Shown here: positions 9,224 to 15,814 of the stretch, piece after piece
Numbering within the stretch: the first letter of the stretch is position 1
Layout of the letters: each line of letters begins with the position of its first letter
Assembly (NCBI GenBank): GCA_008107755.1
Contig: VIRH01000058.1
Location: 186,001-250,000, forward strand
Direction: 5' to 3'
Origin: Rhodobacterales bacterium
GTDB lineage: Bacteria; Pseudomonadota; Alphaproteobacteria; Rhizobiales; Stappiaceae
Length of the DNA stretch: 64,000 nt
The notes under the pieces: model-generated
What the model was told of the DNA's origin: nothing
Seen by the model: only the letters and a program-made list of their open reading frames with translations
Databases searched by the model: none
Made by a program: the position numbers and the translations under genes

Positions 9224-9319
9224 TCCTGAGGAGGACCGTCAGGTCCGTCTCGAAGGATGGGCGGCCACCGGGGAGCGAGCGCCCCATGCTTCGAGACAGC
9301 GCGATGCGCGTCCTCAGGA
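9224..9319. repeat. Palindromic intergenic repeat element (REP-like)
   Basis: Nested inverted repeats fill the gap between the permease and racemase genes. The inner arms are 9247-9262 (GTCTCGAAGGATGGGC) and 9281-9297 (GCCCCATGCTTCGAGAC, one mismatch). The outer arms are TCCTGAGGA at 9224-9232 and TCCTCAGGA at 9311-9319. The cores TCATCCTGAGGA and TCTCGAAGGATG resemble dispersed palindromic repeats that I recall from Bradyrhizobium and related Rhizobiales intergenic regions. Short open frames crossing it are artefacts of the repeat. Confidence 0.7.
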
Positions 9320-9419
9320 ATTGGAGGAACGAGCAGAGCCGTCCTGTTGCGGGACCACTCCGACCTGCGAAAGGCGGACACCAAGAACTCTTACGAGACC
9401 AAGTCAGGGCAGAACCGCC

Positions 9420-10103
9420 ATGGCCGAGCGCCATATCCTTGTCATCAACCCGAATTCCACGGTCTCCATGACCGAGAAGATCGCGGAAGCGGCGCGTGCC
9501 GCGGCCGGTCCATTCAGCCGGGTTACTGCCGTCAATCCGGTAGATGGACCGCCAGCCATTCAGGGCCGAGAAGACGGCGAAGCCGCACTGCCCGGCCTGT
9601 TCGCGCTGTTCGATGAGACCCTTGCCTCCGACCCGACGATCGCGGCAGCAATCATCGCCTGCTTCGATGATACCGGCCTTTGGGACCTTCGTGCGAAATC
9701 ACCGGTGCCGGTGATCGGCATTGGCGAAGCGGCGTGTCACGTCGCCTCGGTGGCGGCCGATAAATTCTCCGTGGTCACGACGCTTTCGGTTTCCGTGCCG
9801 GTGCTGGAGGAAAACCTTATCCGTATCGGGCTCTCGACGCGCTGCGCAAGGGTCAGAGCCTCGGAAGTGCCGGTTCTCGATCTGGAAGACCCGGAAAGCG
9901 ACGCTCGTCACCGGATTGAAACGGAAATCGAAACATCGCTTCGCGACGATGGCGTCGGCGCGATCGCACTCGGCTGTGCCGGCATGGCCGACCTGGCGGC
10001 GGATCTCACCGCCAAGTTCGGCGTCCCGGTCGTGGACGGCGTCGCCTCGGCGGTGAAGCTCGCGGAAGCCGTTGCGAGGATACCGCCAGCCAGACATTCC
10101 TGA
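9420..10103 (+). CDS. Asp/Glu/hydantoin racemase family protein
   Basis: A 227-residue cofactor-independent racemase. The N-terminus ILVINPNSTVSMTEKI (residues 6-21) is the hallmark of hydantoin/allantoin racemases. The two catalytic cysteines are Cys81 (IIACFDDTGL) and Cys186 (ALGCAGM). The enzyme would interconvert enantiomers of a hydantoin, allantoin or a related compound. The frame is open to 9321, but the ATG at 9420 matches the family start and the upstream codons lie in the repeat element. The gene sits behind the ABC importer and before two convergent cupin genes, so the imported compound may be its substrate or precursor; this is inference. Confidence 0.88.
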   Translation: MAERHILVINPNSTVSMTEKIAEAARAAAGPFSRVTAVNPVDGPPAIQGREDGEAALPGLFALFDETLASDPTIAAAIIACFDDTGLWDLRAKSPVPVIGIGEAACHVASVAADKFSVVTTLSVSVPVLEENLIRIGLSTRCARVRASEVPVLDLEDPESDARHRIETEIETSLRDDGVGAIALGCAGMADLAADLTAKFGVPVVDGVASAVKLAEAVARIPPARHS

Positions 10104-10136
10104 GCGAGATGGACGCCACTGCGGCGCTCCGCGGTC

Positions 10137-10490
10137 TCAGCCGTACAGCTTCACGACAAACAGCTTGCGGGTCGTCTCCAGCACGTCCCAGACCCCTGTA
10201 AACCCCGGCTGCAACACGAAACTGTCTCCCGGCCCCACCTCACGCGTCTTTCCGTCGGCATCCGTCAACCGCGATCGGCCGGAGAGGATCGAGCAGAATT
10301 CCCATTCATCATAAGAAATGCACCAGCTCCCCGGCGCTGCCTCCCAGACGCCCGAAAACATCGTGTCGTCGTCCCGCGTCTCGACAAGCCAGGTGGTGAA
10401 CCGTGGGTCGCCGGACAGGATCTTTTCAGCTGCCGGCGCGTCCTGCTCCGGGGTGATGCTATCAAGATCAAACGGCAGAAAAGCGTGCAT
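10137..10490 (-). CDS. Small cupin protein (DUF861/cupin_3 type)
   Basis: A 117-residue single-domain cupin. The sequence WEFCSILSGRSRLTDADG followed by VGPGDSFVLQPGFTGVWDVLETTRKLFV is typical of the DUF861 group, related to EutQ and the C-terminal half of ureidoglycine aminohydrolase. The usual metal-binding histidines are absent (YDEWEFC), as in other members of this group, so it may not be a metal enzyme. It lies downstream of, and in the same direction as, a second cupin gene (44 bases apart) and converges with the racemase gene. The function is not known; a role in catabolism of the imported compound is possible. Confidence 0.78.
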   Translation of the reverse strand: MHAFLPFDLDSITPEQDAPAAEKILSGDPRFTTWLVETRDDDTMFSGVWEAAPGSWCISYDEWEFCSILSGRSRLTDADGKTREVGPGDSFVLQPGFTGVWDVLETTRKLFVVKLYG

Positions 10491-10534
10491 GGAGTATGTC
10501 CTCGCGAATGAGAGCGGTGAAGGTTTCGAGCGGC

Positions 10535-10924
10535 CTATTCGAGATCGGTCTGGATCCAGCGGGGCGAGTGATGGATATCGATGGTCTGGAGCCTTCCGGA
10601 GCCTGAATTGACGAACTTGTGCGGCACGCCCTTCGGCCCGAACACGACATCTCCGGCAACTGCATCGATCACCGTGTCGCCAACATGGAACCTTGCCTGC
10701 CCTTCAATGACGACGAAGGTCTCGTCATACGGGTGGACGTGAAGCTTTGGCCCCTCGCCTTCGGTATCATTGCCGTAAGCGAGGACGGTAACCGGACCGC
10801 TCAGCGCCTCACCCTGAACGACCCCGCGCCAGGCACCTGGCGTTGCCGGGTCGAACAACCGTTCGCTTGCCGGCGACCTTCCATCCGGAGGCACTGTATC
10901 GGGTTCGTAATCATGCCTCGCCAT
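10535..10924 (-). CDS. Cupin domain protein with intact metal-binding site
   Basis: A 129-residue cupin_2 protein. Motif 1, KLHVHPYDETFVVIEG (about residues 62-77), supplies two histidines and a glutamate; motif 2, GDVVFGPKGVPHKFVN, supplies the third histidine. Metal-dependent binding or catalysis is therefore plausible. The frame continues 8 codons upstream, but the ATG at 10924 is preceded by GAGGAGG at 7 bases, which decides the start. It is probably co-transcribed with the smaller cupin downstream. The substrate is unknown. Confidence 0.82.
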   Translation of the reverse strand: MARHDYEPDTVPPDGRSPASERLFDPATPGAWRGVVQGEALSGPVTVLAYGNDTEGEGPKLHVHPYDETFVVIEGQARFHVGDTVIDAVAGDVVFGPKGVPHKFVNSGSGRLQTIDIHHSPRWIQTDLE

Positions 10925-11152
10925 CCGTGCCTCCTCGCTGTTGCGCAAGGATGGTATGTCGCGAATATGAGGGCGGCAAGATGGCGGAATGCGATCTCGC
11001 CACGCCGGGGGAACCAGCTTGCCCTTCGCCCGTTACCTTACGGGTTCCCATGCACCCGCCTTCGTTGCCAATTCGGGCGTGAACCTGCTTACACGCCCGC
11101 CACCAAGCTTTATGTTACCACTTGAACCCCCTACCCCGAACCCGGAGCTTCC

Positions 11153-12130
11153 ATGAGCGGATTACTTGCCCTTCTCGATGACGTTGCCGCCATTGCCAAG
11201 ATTGCCGCGGCGTCCGCCGATGACGTGATCGGGCAGGCCACCAAGGCCGGGGCGAAGGCCGCAGGGGCCGTAATCGACGATGCGGCGGTGACGCCGAAGT
11301 ATGTCACCGGCTTCAAGCCGGCCCGGGAAATCCCCATTGTCTGGAAGATCGCAAGGGGGTCGCTGAAGAACAAGCTGCTCTTCCTGCTCCCGGCAGGGCT
11401 GGTTCTGAACGAGTTCCTTCCCGGCATCATCACTCCGCTCCTGATGCTCGGCGGGGCCTACCTCTGTTTCGAGGGGGCCGAGAAGGTCTATCACCTGTTC
11501 CGGCCGCAGCACTCTGACGCCGACCAGCCAAAGGACTTTGTTCCCGACCCGGCGCATCTGGAAGAGCGGCGCGTTTCCGGGGCCATCAAGACAGACTTCA
11601 TCCTGTCCGCGGAAATCATGACGATTGCGCTCTCGGAGATCCCGGAAAGCGTCTTCTGGATGGAGGCCGTGACCCTTGCCATTGTCGCGGTCGGCATCAC
11701 GGTACTCGTCTATGGTTCCGTCGCCCTCTTGGTGAAGGCGGACGATTTCGGACTGATGCTGACTGAAAGAGGCCACTTCGCGGTCACTCGCTCGATCGGT
11801 CACGGCATCGTCAAGGCCATGCCGGGATTCATGAAGATCCTCATGACGGTCGGCACCGCGGCCATGCTCTGGGTTGGCGGCTCCATCATCCTCCACGGCC
11901 TCGAGGTTCTGGGCTTCGGCTACCTTTACGAACACATCCACGACATAGCGCATGGAATCGCCCACGCTGTCGGCCATTTCGAGGGCTTCGTTGCCTGGGC
12001 CGCAACTGCAGCGATGGACGGTGTCTTCGGGCTCGCGCTCGGTTTGCTTCTGATCCCGATCACCGACAAGCTGATCTTCCCGCTCTGGCGCACCGTGCGC
12101 GGAAAAAGCAAAGCGGCAGAAGGGCATTAG
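11153..12130 (+). CDS. DUF808 family membrane protein (YedI-like)
   Basis: A 325-residue inner-membrane protein. The N-terminus MSGLLALLDDVAAIAKIAAASADDVIG and the following AAGAVIDDAAVTPKYVTGF are near-invariant in DUF808 proteins. Hydrophobic segments occur at about residues 78-110, 160-200, 215-250 and 285-305. The loop HLFRPQHSDADQPKDF lies between. No biochemical role is established for this family. It is monocistronic in appearance: a 204-base gap separates it from the divergent cupin gene, and a hairpin follows it. Confidence 0.9.
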   Translation: MSGLLALLDDVAAIAKIAAASADDVIGQATKAGAKAAGAVIDDAAVTPKYVTGFKPAREIPIVWKIARGSLKNKLLFLLPAGLVLNEFLPGIITPLLMLGGAYLCFEGAEKVYHLFRPQHSDADQPKDFVPDPAHLEERRVSGAIKTDFILSAEIMTIALSEIPESVFWMEAVTLAIVAVGITVLVYGSVALLVKADDFGLMLTERGHFAVTRSIGHGIVKAMPGFMKILMTVGTAAMLWVGGSIILHGLEVLGFGYLYEHIHDIAHGIAHAVGHFEGFVAWAATAAMDGVFGLALGLLLIPITDKLIFPLWRTVRGKSKAAEGH

Positions 12131-12145
12131 ATTTAAGGTCCGGTC

Positions 12146-12178
12146 GCCGGTCTCTTCTTTCAGAGATGAGAGACCGGC
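12146..12178 (+). terminator. Hairpin after the DUF808 gene, terminator-like but without U-tract
   Basis: Arms GCCGGTCTCT (12146-12155) and AGAGACCGGC (12169-12178) are perfectly complementary, 15 bases after the DUF808 stop codon. The sequence after the stem is A-rich rather than T-rich. It is therefore a weak candidate for intrinsic termination and may instead protect the mRNA 3' end. Confidence 0.5.
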
Positions 12179-12291
12179 TAAAAAGCCGACAAGAAACAGA
12201 TTGCAGCGCCCCTTTCTTACGCTAGGTAAATATGCTTAGAATCCAATCGTGGCCATGCTAGATTAATGTCAGATCGGCAGGAGATCCGGCA

Positions 12292-13452
12292 ATGGCGCGT
12301 GGTGGTGTGACCGTCCTGGTCGGGACGACCAAGGGAGCATTTCTCATTTCCGGCGGAGACGACCGCAGTGGCTGGGGCGTAAAAGGCCCCTTTTGCGACG
12401 GCTGGCCGATCAATCATGTCATAGGCGATCCGGAGACAGGCCTGCTTTGGGCCGGAGGCGGTGGTGACTGGTGCGGCGCGGGCGTGTGGCGCTCATCCGA
12501 CGGCGGTGAGACGTGGAAAGTGACCCGGCTGACGAAGGGCACGCTGGATGACTGGGCCGCGAATGATCCGGAAACGGCTGCCTTCCTGAACTGGGAGCCG
12601 CAGGATCTGCCATTCGAGGACAGCTTTCAGCAGATCTGGTCCCTCGGGTTTGCGCACGGAACGCTCTATGCAGGCACCAAACCGGCAAGGTTCCTGGCGA
12701 GCCGCGACGGCGGCGAGACCTTCGAACATCTGGAAGGGCTCGCCAATCACCCTTCTTCAGATAGCTGGAGCCCCGGCGCGGCTGGTCTCGTGCTGCATAC
12801 GATTGTCTCTCACCCGCAAGACCCGCAAAAGATCTGGATAGCCATTTCGGCGGCCGGTGTCTTTGCCAGCGAAGATGGCGGAAAAAGTTGGGAGCGGCGC
12901 AATCGTCTTTCAAATGCTGCCGCCTGTGAAGGCCACGATCATCCGGCGTCTGCAAGGGACGGCGAAACCGGCCACTGTGTGCACAACGTGATGCGCGCAC
13001 CCGGCACCGGAGACGTTCTATACCAGCAGAACCATCACGGCGTATTTCGCTCGGCCGACGGCGGGCGAAGCTGGGACGGCATCACCGAAGGCCTGCCCTC
13101 CACATTCGGATTTCCAATCCGCGTTCACCCCCGCGATCCGGAGACGATCTGGACGTTCCCGCTCAACGGCGACACCCAGGGCCGCTTTCCGCCGAATGCC
13201 TCCGCTGCGGTCTGGAAGTCTTGCGATGGTGGCAGAACCTGGGCTGACAAGCGTGAGGGACTGCCGCAAACGGCATGCTTCTTCACCGTCTTGCGCCAGG
13301 CTATAGCCGGCGACAGCCGTGACCCGGCCGGACTTTACTTCGGGACCAATTCGGGTTCGGTCTTCGCCAGCCTGGACGAGGGAGAGAGCTGGACAGAGAT
13401 CGCACGACACCTGCCGACGGTTCTTGCGGTGGAAGTGCTGGACCGAGCCTGA
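12292..13452 (+). CDS. BNR/Asp-box repeat propeller protein (sialidase-like fold)
   Basis: A 386-residue protein with six Asp-box motifs spread along the chain: SSDGGETW, SRDGGETF, SEDGGKSW, SADGGRSW, SCDGGRTW and SLDEGESW. These mark a six- or seven-bladed beta-propeller of the sialidase/BNR or YCF48-like type. There is no signal peptide, so it is probably cytoplasmic. The conserved start VTVLVGTTKGAFLISGG recurs in proteins annotated as exo-alpha-sialidases, but the arginine triad of true sialidases is not obvious, so enzymatic activity should not be assumed. The ATG follows CAGGAGAT by 6 bases. Neighbours give no pathway clue. Confidence 0.82.
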   Translation: MARGGVTVLVGTTKGAFLISGGDDRSGWGVKGPFCDGWPINHVIGDPETGLLWAGGGGDWCGAGVWRSSDGGETWKVTRLTKGTLDDWAANDPETAAFLNWEPQDLPFEDSFQQIWSLGFAHGTLYAGTKPARFLASRDGGETFEHLEGLANHPSSDSWSPGAAGLVLHTIVSHPQDPQKIWIAISAAGVFASEDGGKSWERRNRLSNAAACEGHDHPASARDGETGHCVHNVMRAPGTGDVLYQQNHHGVFRSADGGRSWDGITEGLPSTFGFPIRVHPRDPETIWTFPLNGDTQGRFPPNASAAVWKSCDGGRTWADKREGLPQTACFFTVLRQAIAGDSRDPAGLYFGTNSGSVFASLDEGESWTEIARHLPTVLAVEVLDRA

Positions 13453-13646
13453 AAACGAAGCGCCCCGAAAACGGCAATTTGTGTGAAATGATCCCCTGCC
13501 AACCCGACCAACGGCATCTGTTCCAAGGTCTCTCGTGCACGTGAAGCCGGGGTCGCGGGGCTATCCCCTTCCTACGCGTTCGGTCCTGCCCATCGTGAGG
13601 AGAGCTTACGGATCAGACGATAGTTCGTGACAAAATCAAACCCCAT

Positions 13647-13671
13647 TTGTATACATTCATTTCCATTCATT
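13647..13671 (+). promoter_or_regulatory. Candidate MocR operator: GTATAC site and two 8-base direct repeats
   Basis: Just upstream of the MocR gene, TTGTATACATT (13647-13657) contains a GTATAC core. The octamer CATTCATT occurs at 13654-13661 and again at 13664-13671, a 10-base period that puts both copies on the same face of the helix. MocR-type regulators such as PdxR and GabR often bind direct repeats near their own promoters. Autoregulation is inferred from position only. Confidence 0.45.
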
Positions 13672-13688
13672 CAAACAAAGTTACTTGC

Positions 13689-15077
13689 ATGATCGACTGG
13701 TGCCCGACCCTCTCTGACAGCGATGCGCCGCGCTATGTGGCGATCGCCGATTGCATCGAAACGGATGTGCGATCCGGCAGGCTCAGTCCTGGCGACAGGT
13801 TGCCGGCACAAAGACAGCTCGCAGCCCGTCTCGGCCTCGATTTCACGACCGTCGCGCGCGGCTACGCAGAAGCGCGCAGGCGCGGCATAATCGCCTCTCA
13901 GGTTGGGAGCGGCACCTATGTTGCCGCGGCAGACGGGTTACCCTCGGCCGCAGCCATCGCCCACCAGCGCCTCAGCCCGCCCGACAGGTCCATGAACCTT
14001 CCGCCGGAGCCTGAAGACATCACCCTTGTGAACCGCATGCGCGAAGGGATCGGAACACTGGCTGCCGATCTCGTTCCGCTCCTGCGCTACCAGTCTCTGG
14101 AAGCCTGCGAACGAGACAGGGAGGCAGCCGCGATCTGGCTGGAAGGCAGCGGCCTCTCACGCTCCCCCGGTGAGATCCTGTTTTCTCCGGGCACCCAGGC
14201 GGGTCTGGGAAGCGCTCTTGCCGCCATCTGCTCGCCGGGCGACAAGATCGCGTGCGAGGCATTGACCTATCCCGGCATCCGATCCATTTGCGCGCAGCTT
14301 CACTTGCCCCTCGCCGGCCTTGCACAGGATGAGGACGGCCTCCTCCCGGACGCCCTTGATGAAGCATGTCGAAACGACAGCCCCAAAGCACTTTACCTCA
14401 ATCCCACGCTTAGCAATCCGACGACACGGACCATGCCGGGCTCGCGTCGCAGTGAGATTGTCGAAATCGCGCGGCGCCACAACGTGGTCATTCTGGAAGA
14501 CGAGGCCTACGGCCAGCTCAGCCGGGACAAGCCACTTCCTTTCGCAGTGCTGGCGCCGGAACTGACGTGGCATTTTGCATCGCTTTCCAAATGCGTCGGC
14601 GCAGGTCTGCGGCTGGCCTATGTCATTGCGCCCGGCAAGAAGGCGGCGTGGCAGTTTTCGCGCAGCGTCCGCAGCTCCAACGTTATGGCCTCGCCGCTAT
14701 CGGTCGCGCTTGCGACCCGCTGGATCGAGGACGGCACCGCTCATGCGCTGCTGTCGTTTATCCGGACGGAGAGCGCGACGCGTCAGCGGCTTGCCGCCAG
14801 ACACCTCGCAGGCAGAGACTTTCAGGCGGATCCGAACGGCTTTCACCTTTGGCTGAACCTACCCGGCGGGTGGACGCGCTCCACATTTGTCGGACACATG
14901 CGCGACAGGTCGTTCGGCGTTGTCGAGAGCGATGCCTTCGCCGCCGGAATGGCGCCGCCCGAGGCCGTCCGGCTCTGTCTCGGCGGGCCCACCAACCGAG
15001 ATGCGCTTACCGCGGATCTCGACGCCGTCAGTCATGCGCTCGAAGCATCGCCGCAGAGGGCATCAGTCTATTTCTAG
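13689..15077 (+). CDS. MocR-type regulator (GntR winged helix fused to aminotransferase domain)
   Basis: A 462-residue PLP-dependent transcription factor. Residues 1-75 form a GntR winged helix (SGRLSPGDRLPAQRQLAARLGLDFTTVARGYAEARRRG), followed by a linker and a class I aminotransferase-like domain from about residue 110. The PLP-lysine site is ASLSKCVGAGLRLAYV (near residue 305), and the NPTLSNPTTRTM block is also conserved. Such regulators sense PLP adducts of amino acids or vitamin B6 forms. The frame extends 14 codons upstream to a TTG inside the candidate operator; the ATG at 13689 begins where family members start. No divergent target gene is adjacent; the closest candidate is the DUF983 gene downstream. 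Confidence 0.9.
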   Translation: MIDWCPTLSDSDAPRYVAIADCIETDVRSGRLSPGDRLPAQRQLAARLGLDFTTVARGYAEARRRGIIASQVGSGTYVAAADGLPSAAAIAHQRLSPPDRSMNLPPEPEDITLVNRMREGIGTLAADLVPLLRYQSLEACERDREAAAIWLEGSGLSRSPGEILFSPGTQAGLGSALAAICSPGDKIACEALTYPGIRSICAQLHLPLAGLAQDEDGLLPDALDEACRNDSPKALYLNPTLSNPTTRTMPGSRRSEIVEIARRHNVVILEDEAYGQLSRDKPLPFAVLAPELTWHFASLSKCVGAGLRLAYVIAPGKKAAWQFSRSVRSSNVMASPLSVALATRWIEDGTAHALLSFIRTESATRQRLAARHLAGRDFQADPNGFHLWLNLPGGWTRSTFVGHMRDRSFGVVESDAFAAGMAPPEAVRLCLGGPTNRDALTADLDAVSHALEASPQRASVYF

Positions 15078-15173
15078 GAGGAGGCATCTTGAGGCCATGC
15101 AGCGGGCGAGCGGTTTTGACGCAGATACACGCCCTTGCGTAACGAGTTTCAAGATGTAATTTGAATGCAATCA

Positions 15174-15236
15174 CTATCAGTCACTTTCGTAGTGACTGGA
15201 TAGCAAAATTCGAAATGCGATCCGCATTTCAGGAGG
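15174..15236 (+). promoter_or_regulatory. Two stacked hairpins abutting the ribosome-binding site of the DUF983 gene
   Basis: The first hairpin has AGTCACT arms (15179-15185 and 15191-15197) around TTCGT, and extends outward through CTATC/GATAG with one bulged base. The second is the perfect 19-base palindrome GAAATGCGATCCGCATTTC at 15212-15230. The Shine-Dalgarno AGGAGG begins at the very next base, 15231. In RNA this could limit ribosome access; in DNA the palindrome could be a repressor operator. Its outer bases GAAATGCG/CGCATTTC vaguely resemble Fur-superfamily palindromes, but this is not strong enough to name a regulator. Confidence 0.55.
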
Positions 15237-15241
15237 CAAGC

Positions 15242-15652
15242 ATGAATGATACCCGCACCTGGCCGAAGCTTCCGCCCGTGCAGACAGGAATTAGAGGCCG
15301 GTGCCCGCGCTGCGGCGAAGGTTCGATCTTTTCCGGATTTCTGACTCTCAAACCGAAATGTGACCACTGTGGTCTCGACTTCAGCTTTGCCGACCCGGCC
15401 GACGGGCCTGCCTTCTTCGTGATCTGTTTCGGCTGTGTGCCGGCTGTCGCCTTCGCCATCTGGCTGGAAATCGCCTTTCAGGCGCCCTACTGGGTTCATC
15501 TCGTCACCACGTTTCCCCTCATCCTGCTCACCTGCATTCCGATGCTGCGACCGCTGAAGGGTTGGCTCGTTTCAAGCCAGTATTTCTACAAGGCGGAGGA
15601 AGGCAAGCTGGTGACCGCTGCGGACAAGACCTCGGACAGCAACCAGACCTGA
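15242..15652 (+). CDS. DUF983 family membrane protein with zinc-ribbon motif
   Basis: A 136-residue protein of the DUF983 family. Two CxxC pairs (CPRCGEGSIF near residue 20 and CDHCGLDFSF near residue 40) suggest a small zinc ribbon. Two hydrophobic helices follow (FFVICFGCVPAVAFAIWLEIAF and VTTFPLILLTCIPML), then LRPLKGWLVSSQYFYKAEEG, which is typical of the family. The biochemical function is unknown. The frame is open further upstream, but the ATG at 15242 has a perfect AGGAGG 6 bases before it. It follows the MocR gene by 164 bases that hold paired hairpins. Confidence 0.87.
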   Translation: MNDTRTWPKLPPVQTGIRGRCPRCGEGSIFSGFLTLKPKCDHCGLDFSFADPADGPAFFVICFGCVPAVAFAIWLEIAFQAPYWVHLVTTFPLILLTCIPMLRPLKGWLVSSQYFYKAEEGKLVTAADKTSDSNQT

Positions 15653-15814
15653 TATCCGGAAGCCCCAAACCGGATCAGGCCGGTCGCAGTCCAGACAGGC
15701 GGCGGCATCGCTCAGGCGGTGCGCCGCCTTTTCTGTTTCCGAGGCGACATGCGGCAGCGCCTGCCGACAAAGAGCCACCGCCTTTGACCTTCGACTTTGG
15801 CTGTCAATGCGCGC

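Noticed and set aside
9257..9616. Plus-strand frames starting inside the palindromic repeat
   Set aside because: They arise from the repeat element and the out-of-frame racemase sequence.
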